Source: Anaerolineae bacterium (GTDB taxonomy: Bacteria > Chloroflexota > Anaerolineae > 4572-78 > J111). Taken from it: 41,909 nt of DNA. A program made the translations under genes and the position numbers. This document shows positions 7,005 to 15,333 of this stretch, piece by piece. The stretch covers positions 1-41,909 of the forward strand of contig JAKLJP010000054.1 of assembly GCA_023151115.1 (NCBI GenBank). Direction: 5' to 3'. Position 1 is the stretch's first letter, and the number at the start of each line of letters is the position of its first letter. The notes below the pieces were generated by a model, which worked only from the letters and a program-made list of their open reading frames with translations, was not told the DNA's origin and searched no databases.

Positions 7005-9179
7005 ATGGGCGTAGATGAAGGTTTGTTAGGGGCTTATCTGGACGGGGAACTTGCGCCGCCGGAGCGTGAGCAGGTGGAGCAATGGCTGTCCGGCTCGCCG
7101 GAGGTGCAGGCCAGGCTGGAGCAACTACGCCAGACCAAGGAGCAGGTTCACCAGGCTTTGGCTGCTTTGACGCCGGCTGCCCCCTCCTCGGCAGTGTTGG
7201 CGTTTAAGCGACTCCAGGCTCAACTCGAGCCGGTATCATTACAGAACGGCGTCCCAGCCAAAAACCCATCTTCGACGGTGTGGGAGTCGCCTTCCCTGCT
7301 GGCTGAGCTTAAAACTGATGTAAAAAATATACGTTACACCTGGAGGAATACCGTGACCAAAGGCTTTATCTTTGCGTTTGTAATCAGTTTAGTCGTTATT
7401 ATCAGCGCCGCTGCTTTGGCCGTTTGGCCGGACCTCGGTTATCGTGTGACTGGGGATGCGCAGCAGGTTGCGCCAGCGGAAGGCGTGAACTTGCCGGTTG
7501 CCGAGGCCAATAAGGTTGAAACGACGACGGTGGTGGTGGCCTTGCAGCCAATCAGCCGGGGGGCGGAATTTGTGCCCGGCTCGATTGGTGAACGCAGTTG
7601 GCCGACCTCTCACTTACCCACCGGATTTATCTCTGGTGAAACTGAAACAGTGGGCAAAATCGCCAGAACCGACATTGCGGCAGGACAGGTTATTGTGCAG
7701 GGAATGCTCGTTGATGCTTCTGCGCCGGATATGCCTGACTTGCCCGCCGGGGTTGTGCCGGTGTCAGCCGTATTCAATCACGAAATCGAACTGGTGGGTT
7801 ACAAATTGGAAAGTAAGGAAGCTATTGACCTGACCCTCTACTGGCGCAGCGTGCAGGAAGTGGCTAACAATTATACGGTCTTTATCCACCTGACCGATGT
7901 CAACGGATTGCTTCTGGCCCAGGAAGACAGTCCGCCGGGGCAAGGCAAATTCCCTACCAGCCGCTGGTCGCCGGGGCAGCTTGTCGAAGATGAACACCAC
8001 ATCCTGACCGTCGAAAATCTGTCTGACGGGAAATATGATTTAAAGGTGGGACTGTATAACAGCGTCACCGGCGAGCGTCTCTCGGTGCAGAGCGAAGGTA
8101 ATCCCACCCCGGATAGCAGCCTTCGGCTGATGGAGCTAATGGTAGGTGAGGTGGGGCCGACTGTACCTTTTGGTTATGGTATTCAAGCCGACCCGAATGG
8201 AGATGCCGAACTTAACCTCTCTTCCATTGAGGAACTTGGCTTTGAGTGGGTCAAATTTCAAATGCCCTGGAAGACAGTTGAGCCTACGCAGGGCAATTAT
8301 GATTGGGCTGCCTGGGATCAAGTCATTGACGCCTATGCGGCCAAAAATATAAAAGTGATGCTCTCCATTGTCAAAGCGCCGGACTGGGCGCGTCCGGCTG
8401 ACGACGATAAAATGGTTGAAGGACCCCCTGCCGATCCGGCCAAATATGCCGAATTCGTAGCCCAAGTTTCGGAGCGCTATCGCGGCAAAGTTCAAGCTGT
8501 TGAAATTTGGGATGAGCAAAATCTCTGGTACAAAGCCGGGGGCAAGGGGCGGATGAACGCGGCCAATTACGTTCAGCTCTTGCAGCAGGCTTATCCGGCC
8601 ATCAAAGCTGTCAATCCAGAAATGCTGGTCATCAGCGGCGGCTTGACCCCGGCAGGCAACGTGGCTGACCTGGCGATTGACGATGTAGAATATCTTGAGC
8701 AAATGTATGCCAGCGGCGTCAAGGATTATTTCGATGCTTTGGGAGCGCATCCCGCCGGGTACAACTGTCCGGCCCTGGCCGATTGGCGCACCGTCACCGC
8801 CGAAGAAGCGGGGGCTGACTCCTTCCTCGAACCGTTTATTAATCGCCACCACAGTTGGTGCTTTTTGGGTACCATGGAAGCCTATCGTGAAGTGATGGTT
8901 GCCAACGGCGATGGTGGCAAAGCTATTGCGATCACCGAATTTGGTTGGGCCGTGGGCGATAGTCCTCAACCCGGCTATATGTATGCTCTGGATAATACCC
9001 CTGTCGAACGGGCCAGGTGGCTGGTTGAGGCCTACCTGTGGGGCAAAAAACAGGGTTGGGTTGGCCCCATGATTCTCTGGAATTTGGATTACAGCCTGAC
9101 TACGCCCGTCACAGAGTTGGGTTACTTTAGCGTCTACTATACTTCAGCCTATGACGCCCTAGTTAAAATGCCCAAGTAG
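7005..9179 (+). CDS. Membrane anti-sigma factor fused to SAF, Ig-like and glycoside-hydrolase domains
   Basis: A 724-residue protein. Residues 1-60 (LLGAYLDGELAPPEREQVEQ) are an anti-sigma domain of the zf-HC2-like type without Cys ligands. A membrane helix lies at about 119-141. Residues about 173-237 are an SAF-like domain as in CpaB/RcpC (PISRGAEFVPGSIG; IAAGQVIVQGML). Residues about 250-380 are a beta-sandwich seen in Chloroflexota surface proteins (DLTLYWRSV; YTVFIHLTDVNG; YDLKVGLYNSVTGERL). Residues about 388-720 are a TIM-barrel glycosidase of the GH-A clan (GH39/GH5-like) with WDEQN (acid/base Glu504) and ITEFGW (nucleophile Glu645). Inferred topology puts the anti-sigma part inside and the enzyme outside, so binding or cleavage of a glycan could release the sigma factor encoded 3 nt upstream. 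GAGGAG precedes the ATG. Confidence 0.88.
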   Translation: MGVDEGLLGAYLDGELAPPEREQVEQWLSGSPEVQARLEQLRQTKEQVHQALAALTPAAPSSAVLAFKRLQAQLEPVSLQNGVPAKNPSSTVWESPSLLAELKTDVKNIRYTWRNTVTKGFIFAFVISLVVIISAAALAVWPDLGYRVTGDAQQVAPAEGVNLPVAEANKVETTTVVVALQPISRGAEFVPGSIGERSWPTSHLPTGFISGETETVGKIARTDIAAGQVIVQGMLVDASAPDMPDLPAGVVPVSAVFNHEIELVGYKLESKEAIDLTLYWRSVQEVANNYTVFIHLTDVNGLLLAQEDSPPGQGKFPTSRWSPGQLVEDEHHILTVENLSDGKYDLKVGLYNSVTGERLSVQSEGNPTPDSSLRLMELMVGEVGPTVPFGYGIQADPNGDAELNLSSIEELGFEWVKFQMPWKTVEPTQGNYDWAAWDQVIDAYAAKNIKVMLSIVKAPDWARPADDDKMVEGPPADPAKYAEFVAQVSERYRGKVQAVEIWDEQNLWYKAGGKGRMNAANYVQLLQQAYPAIKAVNPEMLVISGGLTPAGNVADLAIDDVEYLEQMYASGVKDYFDALGAHPAGYNCPALADWRTVTAEEAGADSFLEPFINRHHSWCFLGTMEAYREVMVANGDGGKAIAITEFGWAVGDSPQPGYMYALDNTPVERARWLVEAYLWGKKQGWVGPMILWNLDYSLTTPVTELGYFSVYYTSAYDALVKMPK

Positions 9180-9215
9180 ATTAAAGTAGTTGCAAGAAAA
9201 TAGTTGTTCAATCCA

Positions 9216-9259
9216 TGTTGCGTCTTGCGTGTTCCGTTCATTTCACGCAAGACGCAACA
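9216..9259. repeat. Word-like palindrome after the anti-sigma fusion
   Basis: A 16-bp perfect inverted repeat: TGTTGCGTCTTGCGTG (9216-9231) pairs with CACGCAAGACGCAACA (9244-9259) around a 12-nt loop. It is followed by CGTTTTGAC, so it could serve as a weak plus-strand terminator for the sigma/anti-sigma unit, but the T-run is short. Confidence 0.75.
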
Positions 9260-9331
9260 CGTTTTGACTGTTTAAATCTTGAAAATTCCCAAGCTGCCAT
9301 TGAGACTAACAATGGAATTTTAAGTTCTAAT

Positions 9332-9361
9332 TTGCCTGACTCTTAAATCCCATGCTATAAT
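9332..9361 (+). promoter_or_regulatory. Sigma-70-like promoter ahead of rplS
   Basis: TTGCCT (9332-9337), an 18-bp spacer and a consensus TATAAT (9356-9361). It gives rplS-rnhB its own promoter, consistent with the separation from trmD. The predicted transcript would start near 9368, about 183 nt before the rplS ATG. Confidence 0.6.
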
Positions 9362-9369
9362 CCTCCTTC

Positions 9370-9398
9370 GTGACTGGCGACAAGCCAGCACTTTTTTT
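9370..9398 (+). terminator. Terminator-like hairpin at the start of the rplS leader
   Basis: GTGACTGGC and GCCAGCAC form an 8-bp stem with one bulged A around a GACAA loop, followed by seven T residues (9392-9398). It begins about 2 nt after the predicted transcription start from 9332-9361. It may end the transcript coming from the anti-sigma gene, or act as an early attenuator of rplS. Confidence 0.55.
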
Positions 9399-9436
9399 GT
9401 AAGATAAAACATTTTCCGACAAAATAAAGGGCTGAT

Positions 9437-9509
9437 CATAAAACACAAAACGTCAGGCGTAATGACTCACCAGCGAAGTGGTATTACGTTTCACGTTTTA
9501 CGTTTTACG
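9437..9509. repeat. Imperfect word-like palindrome in the rplS leader
   Basis: Arms built from CATAAAACACAAAACGTCAGGCGTAAT and its imperfect reverse complement ending in CACGTTTTACGTTTTACG, with ACGTTTT repeated in tandem on the right. Same word family as 39400-39431. It lies between the putative attenuator and the rplS start. Confidence 0.65.
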
Positions 9510-9550
9510 GGTGAGCCGCTTTTTCAAAGCTAATAAAGAGGTATGATCCA

Positions 9551-9922
9551 ATGGCTCACGCAGTTGATTTAATTCAGGCAATCGAATATCAAGCCGCTCA
9601 ACAAATCAAAGAAGAACGTCCCCAATTGCGCCCCGGCGACACGGTCAACGTCCACGTGCGCATTGTCGAAGGCAACCGCGAACGTATCCAGGTCTTTCAG
9701 GGTATCGTGGTGGCTATTCGGGGCGGGGGCATGAACAAATTCTTTACCGTCCGCCGTATTGCCGCCCACGGGATTGGGGTAGAACGCACCTTCCTTTATT
9801 ACTCCCCGCGCATCGAAAAAATTGAGGTGTTACGCCACGCCAAAGTGCGCCGGGCCAAGCTCTACTATCTGCGCTCTCTCAGCGGCAAGTCGGCTCGCTT
9901 GAAAGAAAAGCGCCTACCCTAA
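9551..9922 (+). CDS. rplS: 50S ribosomal protein L19
   Basis: A 123-residue protein that sits at the 30S-50S interface of the ribosome. Recognisable segments are [20 protein letters not shown] (27-46), [20 protein letters not shown] (49-68), [15 protein letters not shown] (74-88) and [20 protein letters not shown] (99-118). Length is typical with no extension. AAAGAGGT lies about 8 nt before the ATG. It is followed after 23 nt by rnhB, a common rplS neighbour, while its usual upstream neighbour trmD is separated by the sigma/anti-sigma genes. Confidence 0.97.
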   Translation: MAHAVDLIQAIEYQAAQQIKEERPQLRPGDTVNVHVRIVEGNRERIQVFQGIVVAIRGGGMNKFFTVRRIAAHGIGVERTFLYYSPRIEKIEVLRHAKVRRAKLYYLRSLSGKSARLKEKRLP

Positions 9923-9945
9923 AGACAGAAGATAGAGGATAGTAG

Positions 9946-10614
9946 ATGGAAGATAGAAATATGGCTTTCGATCTTCCAACCTTCCAACCTTCTTTGCCCA
10001 CTTTGCGCAAAGAACTAGCCCTGCGCGAGCAGGGCTTTTGTTTTATAGCCGGAGTGGATGAGGCCGGTCGAGGGGCGTGGGCCGGGCCGGTGGCGGCGGC
10101 GGCGGTGATTTTACCGCTGGACCGGCCTGGTTTGGTGGAGCATTTGGCCGGTCTGGACGACTCTAAACGGTTGACCGCCGCCGAGCGCGAACAATTTTTT
10201 GGGATGATCCAGCAAACGGCGTTAGCTGTAGGAGTAGGGCTGGCCCCGGCCGAGCTGGTGGACGAGGTGAATGTACTCGAAGCGACCCGTCAGGCCATGC
10301 AGCAAGCCCTGGCCGAACTAAGCCTGCCCCCCGATTACCTCCTGCTTGACCACGTGTGGCTGCCCGCCGTCAATTTGCCCCAGGATGCCTTCCCCAAAGC
10401 CGATCAAATTTCTCTGAGTGTCGCGGCTGCTTCGGTGGTGGCTAAAGTAACGCGCGACCGTTTGATGGTCCAACTTAGCCAACAATATCCCGGTTACGCT
10501 TTTGAACGGCACAAAGGCTATGGCACACCGGCTCACCAAGCGGCGTTAGCCAGCCTTGGCCCTTGCTGCCTCCATCGCCGGAGTTACAGCCCGATAAAGA
10601 CATTTTCTGTTTGA
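9946..10614 (+). CDS. rnhB: Ribonuclease HII
   Basis: A 222-residue endonuclease that removes ribonucleotides and RNA primers from RNA-DNA hybrids. Seen are AGVDEAGRGAWAGPV with the DEAGRG motif (first two catalytic acids), LDDSKRL, the LLDHVW segment (third Asp) and SVAAASVVAKVTRDR. The last catalytic Asp is in that stretch. Two starts are possible, ATG 9946 and ATG 9961; each has a purine-rich site (GAGGAT; GGAAGA). The DNA around both is a low-complexity repeat (GAAGATAGA / TCTTCCAACCTTCCAACC), so the first 20 residues are probably repeat-derived and poorly conserved; the family part begins near PTLRKELALREQG. Confidence 0.95.
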   Translation: MEDRNMAFDLPTFQPSLPTLRKELALREQGFCFIAGVDEAGRGAWAGPVAAAAVILPLDRPGLVEHLAGLDDSKRLTAAEREQFFGMIQQTALAVGVGLAPAELVDEVNVLEATRQAMQQALAELSLPPDYLLLDHVWLPAVNLPQDAFPKADQISLSVAAASVVAKVTRDRLMVQLSQQYPGYAFERHKGYGTPAHQAALASLGPCCLHRRSYSPIKTFSV

Positions 10615-10648
10615 TTTTGTTACGCGGATAACCTTAAAATAATCTGCC

Positions 10649-10678
10649 AAAAAGAGCTATATTTTATAGCTCTTTTTT
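10649..10678 (+). terminator. Rho-independent terminator after rnhB
   Basis: AGAGCTAT (10653-10660) pairs with ATAGCTCT (10666-10673), extended by A-T pairs, with a 5-nt loop and a run of six T residues. It closes the rplS-rnhB unit on the plus strand and could act weakly in reverse. Confidence 0.85.
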
Positions 10679-10766
10679 GTTTCCTCAATCATCCAGTAGG
10701 GTATAGACGGCCTGGGGGCAAAGGTGTTAAGCTTTTGAGAGGCAATCTAACCATAAGGGAAACAAC

Positions 10767-11063
10767 ATGACGGAAAAAGAACGTTACCAAACAAATGTTG
10801 AAGCGCAGCTCAATGAATGGCAGGCTGGCATTGGCAAATTAAAAGATAAGTTTGATAAAGCAGGAGTTAAAGGCAACCTTGATTATGAGCAGCAATTCAA
10901 AAGGTTGGCTCGCGGCCTGGAAGAGGTCCAGCAAAAGTTTCAGCAGCTACAAGAGGCCAATGAGGAACAGGGAGCGAAGTTTAAGAAAGAGTTGGATAGG
11001 ATGCTTGTTTCCTGGCGCTCTAGCTTTGAACAAATTCAGGCCGAGATATTAAAAACTGATTAG
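10767..11063 (+). CDS. Small coiled-coil protein of unknown function
   Basis: A 98-residue, highly charged, almost entirely helical protein without membrane segment or signal. Heptad-like spacing runs from about residue 8 to 95 (QLNEWQAGIGKLKDKFDKAG; FKRLARGLEEVQQKFQQLQ; FEQIQAEIL). I do not recognise a specific family; similar short coiled-coil proteins are common and usually uncharacterised. The ATG at 10767 has AAGGG about 8 nt upstream. It stands alone between the rnhB terminator and a palindrome at 11086-11155. Codon use is more A-rich than the neighbours. Confidence 0.75.
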   Translation: MTEKERYQTNVEAQLNEWQAGIGKLKDKFDKAGVKGNLDYEQQFKRLARGLEEVQQKFQQLQEANEEQGAKFKKELDRMLVSWRSSFEQIQAEILKTD

Positions 11064-11085
11064 TACATCGCGGCATAAATGACCT

Positions 11086-11155
11086 TACAGGTTGTAGTAA
11101 CGACTTTAGTCGTTTTGGGCAAGTTAAGCGACTAAAGTCGCCACTACAAACTGTA
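11086..11155. repeat. Interrupted palindrome with CGACTTTAGTCG core
   Basis: TACAGgTTGTAGTAaCGACTTTAGTCG is matched on the right by the reverse complement CGACTAAAGTCGcCACTACAAaCTGTA around a 16-nt spacer, with three single mismatches (lower case on each side). CGACTTTAGTCG is itself self-complementary. It lies just after the small coiled-coil gene and before the convergent cupin gene. This resembles an intergenic repeat type common in several phyla. Confidence 0.75.
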
Positions 11156-11177
11156 AACTTACTTCCACCCAAGTGTA

Positions 11178-11672
11178 CTAGGCTTCAGGGGGCGGCCCCA
11201 GCGTCTCTGTCCCATACGCTTTCAGACTGGCAATAATGGCCTCAACATCGGGTGGACTGGCGGGTGGAGGCGGCAGAGTGAGCGCCTGGGCCGGCTCCCC
11301 GGTCTCAAAAAACCACTCATCGAGGCCCGCCGGCAGTCCAATGCCAAACCAACGCGCCGTAGCTGAACGAATCTGAAACGTATGTGGCACATGGCGCGGA
11401 ATGTAAACAAAACTACCCGGCCGGCCAATTTGCGTCTCATTGCCAACAGTGAAGGCAATCTCCCCTTCGAGGACGTACCAGATTTCGTCCTCTCGACTGT
11501 GCGCGTGTAAAGGGACGGCCATGTTCGAGTCGGCTAAACCTTCCAAAGCCCAGAACTGACCATTGGTTTCCGCGCCCAGCGCCTTAAAGGTGAGAAGTGC
11601 ATTGAAATGCCACAGCGCTCGTCCCTGTTGATTTTCTAAAATGGATGCCGTTAATTGCTGTTCCTGTATCAT
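11178..11672 (-). CDS. Single-domain cupin protein
   Basis: A 164-residue protein with one conserved double-stranded beta-helix. Cupin motif 1 is HAHSREDEIWYVLEGEIAF (about 57-75; two His and one Glu as metal ligands) and motif 2 is YIPRHVPHTF (about 90-99, the fourth ligand His). It resembles quercetin 2,3-dioxygenase-like and sugar-binding small cupins; substrate and metal cannot be assigned. The start at 11672 has AGGAG about 8 nt upstream. It converges on the coiled-coil gene with only the 11086-11155 palindrome between them. Confidence 0.85.
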   Translation of the reverse strand: MIQEQQLTASILENQQGRALWHFNALLTFKALGAETNGQFWALEGLADSNMAVPLHAHSREDEIWYVLEGEIAFTVGNETQIGRPGSFVYIPRHVPHTFQIRSATARWFGIGLPAGLDEWFFETGEPAQALTLPPPPASPPDVEAIIASLKAYGTETLGPPPEA

Positions 11673-11817
11673 TGCCGTTTCTCCTGTTTAAATATTTTTG
11701 AAACCTGCAATGATTATAGGCAGCCTGATGAGTAGGCGCATCGGGGATGTCCCCTATTTACCCCCCTCATTTTTGAGAATATAGATGTCCAGAAAAAAAT
11801 TCTTTCCCAACAATCAA

Positions 11818-11878
11818 GGTAGCAGGTAGCAAAGTAGCAAACTTATGGCCTGCTACATGCTACCTTGCTACCTGTTTC
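11818..11878. repeat. Palindrome of AAGGTAGCA words
   Basis: Left arm AAGGTAGCAGGTAGCAAAGTAGCA and right arm TGCTACATGCTACCTTGCTACCT are imperfectly complementary. Each arm is itself a tandem of GGTAGCA / TGCTACC words. It ends about 30 bp before the stop codon of the TPR-LuxR gene. Confidence 0.7.
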
Positions 11879-11908
11879 AGTAGCGAAAACTTTTCTGGAG
11901 AACCATAT

Positions 11909-13540
11909 CTACGTATCTCCGCGGACGGCAAAGGCAGCGGCTTCGGCGCGGCTCCGCAGGCCCAATTTGCCAAGAATCTGGCTGACGTGGTGTTCCACGG
12001 TTTTGGCGCTAATCACCAGCCGCTCCGCAATTTCACGATTGGTCAAACCCTGGGCCACCAGCGACAAAACCTCGGCCTCTCGTTGGGTGAGTAGCTCAGG
12101 CTGGCGTGGTCCGACTCGTCCGGTTACCCCCAATTGCCGTAGTAAATGCGCTGTTTCGGCGGCCTCATGCGTGGCCCCGATGCGTTCAAAGGAAGCGAGT
12201 GCTGCTCGCGCCCATGTGACCGCGCCGGCCCAGTCGTTATCCTTCAAGGCGCGGGCCATAGCTAACCGGGCACGACTCGCCAGGAGTGACTGCTCATAAA
12301 GCCGTAATCGCTCTAATACAGCTTGAAAGGAGTGGGTGGCGTCAGACTCGCCTATGTGCCATTTGATTTGACCCTGGGCAAGTTCGGCCTGCGCCAGCAG
12401 AAAATCACTACCGGCCTGCCGGGCCAGGTTTGTTACTTCCTCGGCCGCGTTTTTGGCGGCAGCCACATCACCTAAGGCCAGCAACACATCCACCAGCAGC
12501 AACAGGAGGGGCAGGCGATCCAGCAGCGGCAACGAGCCAAGCGCTTGTTCCAGTACGGCCCGGGCGAGTTGTACCTCGCCGCGGGCCAGATAGAGACGAG
12601 CCAGCGGCGCTGCTGCCATGCCGTAGTCTTCATATCCGGCCAGCAAAATTTCGGCTTCTTCCAGTCTCCCCTGACAGACTCGTAGGTCGGCCAGCTTGAG
12701 AACCGCGTGAACGCGTAACCCTCGGTGGCCCTGGTCGAAAGCCTGAATAGCTTCCATAAGTTCCGTTTCGGCCTCACCCCAGCGCCCGATGACGGTCAGT
12801 AAACCGCCGTAGGTGGTACGGCAATAAGCGGAGAGAAAGGTACAGTAGTGGCGTTGAGCAAATTCGGCGGCGGTGCGGCACCACTGTTCGGTGCGCGCCA
12901 GGTCGCCCACCAAGGCGCATGCGGAGAGCAGAACACAGAAGATCTCGCTGACCGCCATGAAACTGCCCATCTCCCCGCTCGTCGCTACGGCCATAGCCTC
13001 ATCCAGGTCGGTCATCCCCTCCTCTACTCGTCCCAAAGAGACGCGAGCGATGCCACAAAAGGCCAGGGCGACCGCTTCCAGGTCGGGGTCATTGAACTCA
13101 CGGGCAAGCTGGATGGCTTGCAGAGCGGCCTGCTCCAGAGGGGACGGTGCGTCCAGCATCGAGGCGCGGAAAACCAGATACCATCCTTGTTCAGCGCAAG
13201 GCCCAGCCTGGTTTAGCAAACGCTCGGCGCGGGCAAACCAGCCTTTCATGGCGCTCACGTTGCTGTGCAGGAAAACCTGTTCCCGCGCCAGCCACGCTGC
13301 GATAAGCGCGGCCGGGCGAAAATCCTGACGATTTTTGTATTGAATGTAAGCGGTGGTGCGATGTTGGTGGGCGGCCTCAATCTCATTGAGCCACCACAGG
13401 GTTATACCCAGTCCATCGTGGGCTGCGGGGCTGTCTTCTGCTTGTAGGGCGGCTTCAAAGCAGGCTCTGGCTTTGAGCCAGTCAGCAGTTTTGAGCGCGG
13501 TCTGACCGGCTGCAAGATGTTCCTGTGCGCTGTTCATCAT
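11909..13540 (-). CDS. TPR protein with C-terminal LuxR-type helix-turn-helix
   Basis: A 543-residue cytoplasmic transcription regulator. Residues about 5-460 are TPR-like helical pairs rich in Ala and Leu ([21 protein letters not shown] at the start). The last 65 residues are a GerE/LuxR DNA-binding domain: [20 protein letters not shown] followed by [20 protein letters not shown]. There is no NTPase domain, unlike full MalT proteins. The start is at 13540 or the next codon (ATG ATG); no good ribosome site is visible. It begins 12 nt after the stop of the M20 peptidase gene and is probably translated from the same GNAT-M20-LuxR mRNA, so it may regulate that operon. Confidence 0.88.
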   Translation of the reverse strand: MMNSAQEHLAAGQTALKTADWLKARACFEAALQAEDSPAAHDGLGITLWWLNEIEAAHQHRTTAYIQYKNRQDFRPAALIAAWLAREQVFLHSNVSAMKGWFARAERLLNQAGPCAEQGWYLVFRASMLDAPSPLEQAALQAIQLAREFNDPDLEAVALAFCGIARVSLGRVEEGMTDLDEAMAVATSGEMGSFMAVSEIFCVLLSACALVGDLARTEQWCRTAAEFAQRHYCTFLSAYCRTTYGGLLTVIGRWGEAETELMEAIQAFDQGHRGLRVHAVLKLADLRVCQGRLEEAEILLAGYEDYGMAAAPLARLYLARGEVQLARAVLEQALGSLPLLDRLPLLLLLVDVLLALGDVAAAKNAAEEVTNLARQAGSDFLLAQAELAQGQIKWHIGESDATHSFQAVLERLRLYEQSLLASRARLAMARALKDNDWAGAVTWARAALASFERIGATHEAAETAHLLRQLGVTGRVGPRQPELLTQREAEVLSLVAQGLTNREIAERLVISAKTVEHHVSQILGKLGLRSRAEAAAFAVRGDT

Positions 13541-13552
13541 TATCTGAGGGCA

Positions 13553-14683
13553 TCACTTCAACCTTACCATCAATTCCGCTACCAACGCCGCCCGCAGCGG
13601 TAAGGCGTCTAAGACAACATATTCCGACAGCGCGTGAGCGCCGTAGCCTAACGCCCCCAGTCCGTCGAGCGTCGGCACACCCAGCGCCGAGGTGAAGTTG
13701 CCGTCGCTGCCGCCGCCGGAGCCGATTTTGTCTACCTCAAAGCCCAATTCTCTGGCGATGGCTTGCGCTTTTTCAAACAGGGCCAGCCCTCCCGGCGTTT
13801 CTTCAAAGGGCCAGCGGTTGATGCCGCCGGTCACTTGTATCTGGCAGCCGGGCAACTGCGGCTGCAACCCTAAAATCTTCTGGGTCAATGCTTCCCCATC
13901 GGCGCGAGTGACCACCCGCAGGTCAATTTCGGCGCGAGCGAAGGGGGCGATGATGTTGGGCCGTTCGCCGCCGGTCACTACCCCCACATTGACCGTGACG
14001 CCCCGGCCCAAATCGGTCAAGCCATGCAAAATTTGAATCTGGCGGGCCAACTCCTCCACCGCGCTGACGCCTTTTTCGGGGTCAACCCCGGCATGCGCAG
14101 CCACCCCGGTAATTTCCATGTCAAAACGGCCCACACCTTTGCGCCAGGTGGTTAGCGGCCCGTTGCGCGAACCTTCCAGCACCAGGCAGTAGCGGCTGCG
14201 GCGGGCTTCGGCTTCAATCAATTCACGGGAGGTGGGGCTGCCGATTTCTTCATCGCTGGTGAGCAAAAAGACCAACTTGTGCTGCGGCTGCAAGCCCAAC
14301 CGTTGAATCGCTTTCAGCGCAAACAAACCATTCAACGTGCCGGCCTTCATATCATAAACGCCGGGGCCTTTGCCGAGACCATTTTCGATGGCGAAGGGGC
14401 GCTTTTGGGCTTCACCGAGCGGCCAAACCGTATCAAAATGACAGAGGACCAGGATTTGCCGGTCGTCTTGACCATAAGTAATGGTGTAATGATCGCCCAG
14501 TTCGGGCTGGCGATGAATGGCGGTCAATGTTCCACCGGCTTCGACAAAGGCATGGGCCATCACCTGGCCCATTGTATCCACAGCCGCTTTGTGATAGGTG
14601 GGCGAATCCTGGTTGACCCACTGGGCCAGCATTTCGACCATTGCCGGCTGTTGTTGGCGCAGATAGTTTAGAAGTTGGCTCAT
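13553..14683 (-). CDS. M20-family metallopeptidase (carboxypeptidase G2-like)
   Basis: A 376-residue two-zinc peptidase. Metal and catalytic residues are visible in order: CHFDTVWP (His82, Asp84), YDMKAG (Asp111), SDEEIGSP (Glu145 base and Glu146 ligand), EGSRNG and the terminal GAHALSEYV His. The central dimerisation domain starts near TTWRKGVGRFDMEITG. It resembles the glutamate carboxypeptidase / CPG2 branch, so a C-terminal Glu or similar amide is a likely substrate; without a signal peptide it acts in the cytosol. Its ATG overlaps the stop of the upstream GNAT gene by 4 nt (ATGA), indicating coupling. Confidence 0.92.
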   Translation of the reverse strand: MSQLLNYLRQQQPAMVEMLAQWVNQDSPTYHKAAVDTMGQVMAHAFVEAGGTLTAIHRQPELGDHYTITYGQDDRQILVLCHFDTVWPLGEAQKRPFAIENGLGKGPGVYDMKAGTLNGLFALKAIQRLGLQPQHKLVFLLTSDEEIGSPTSRELIEAEARRSRYCLVLEGSRNGPLTTWRKGVGRFDMEITGVAAHAGVDPEKGVSAVEELARQIQILHGLTDLGRGVTVNVGVVTGGERPNIIAPFARAEIDLRVVTRADGEALTQKILGLQPQLPGCQIQVTGGINRWPFEETPGGLALFEKAQAIARELGFEVDKIGSGGGSDGNFTSALGVPTLDGLGALGYGAHALSEYVVLDALPLRAALVAELMVRLK

Positions 14684-15246
14684 CGTTCCATATCGGCGGC
14701 GGTGATAGGGCGAGTGTACTCGGCCATGATCACAATTTGGGTGCCCAAAAACTGGCCGTGATTCTGGTGAAACACAAATCCATGTCCTTCGTAAAATTTG
14801 CGGGCGGCGCTATTGCTGGCCTGCACCGAGACAAAACATTGCTGCATCCCGGCTTGAGCCAATGCGTCAAAGCCGGTTTTGAGCATAGCCGTGCCAATGC
14901 CCACATGCTGATATTCCGGCAAAACGTACAGCCGGACTAACTCAGCCCGGCGCTGAGTGGGGTGGTAGCGCTGCAAAAAATGGCCAAAACCAACAATTTC
15001 CCCATTCAACTCGGCTACATAAAACCAGTGGCCTGGGGCGTTGACCGCATCGGCCAGATTTTCGGGCCGGTAGGAGCGCTCCAAAAAATCCTGCCGATTT
15101 TCAGGGGCAATGGTTTGGTTGTAGGTTGCATCCCAGGTGATGCGGGCCACATGGGCCACGTGAGGCAGGTCGGCGTGGGTCACTAATCTAATGATTAAAT
15201 TTTCAGCAGGGCCTGGTAATGAGAGAGAGGTAAGATTTTCTTCCAT
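14680..15246 (-). CDS. GNAT-family N-acetyltransferase
   Basis: A 188-residue acetyl-CoA-dependent transferase. The fold runs from IRLVTHADLPHVAHVARITW through the core strand VRLYVLPEYQHVGIGTAMLK (acetyl-CoA pyrophosphate loop Q-x-x-G-x-G variant HVGIG) to SVQASNSAARKFYEGHGFVF (C-terminal helix and strand). The substrate is not predictable. The ATG at 15246 with GAAGGAA about 10 nt upstream is preferred to a TTG two codons earlier. First gene of the GNAT-M20-LuxR operon; adjacency suggests the acetylated compound and the M20 substrate could be related, but this is only inference. Confidence 0.9.
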   Translation of the reverse strand: MEENLTSLSLPGPAENLIIRLVTHADLPHVAHVARITWDATYNQTIAPENRQDFLERSYRPENLADAVNAPGHWFYVAELNGEIVGFGHFLQRYHPTQRRAELVRLYVLPEYQHVGIGTAMLKTGFDALAQAGMQQCFVSVQASNSAARKFYEGHGFVFHQNHGQFLGTQIVIMAEYTRPITAADMER

Positions 15247-15333
15247 GAACAAAGTTCCTTCAATTAATCTCTAATAATAACACAGCTTGCCTTATTAGAG
15301 AATTTTAAAAAGAACTTATGGTTGGAAGGCTGT

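Larger units (their letters stand above)
9180..9550. other. 371-bp gap between the anti-sigma fusion and rplS
   Basis: No gene seen. It contains two word-like palindromes (9216-9259 and 9437-9509), a sigma-70-like promoter (9332-9361) and a short terminator-like hairpin (9370-9398), all listed separately. The rplS ribosome site (AAAGAGGTATGATCC) lies at its right end. Confidence 0.8.
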
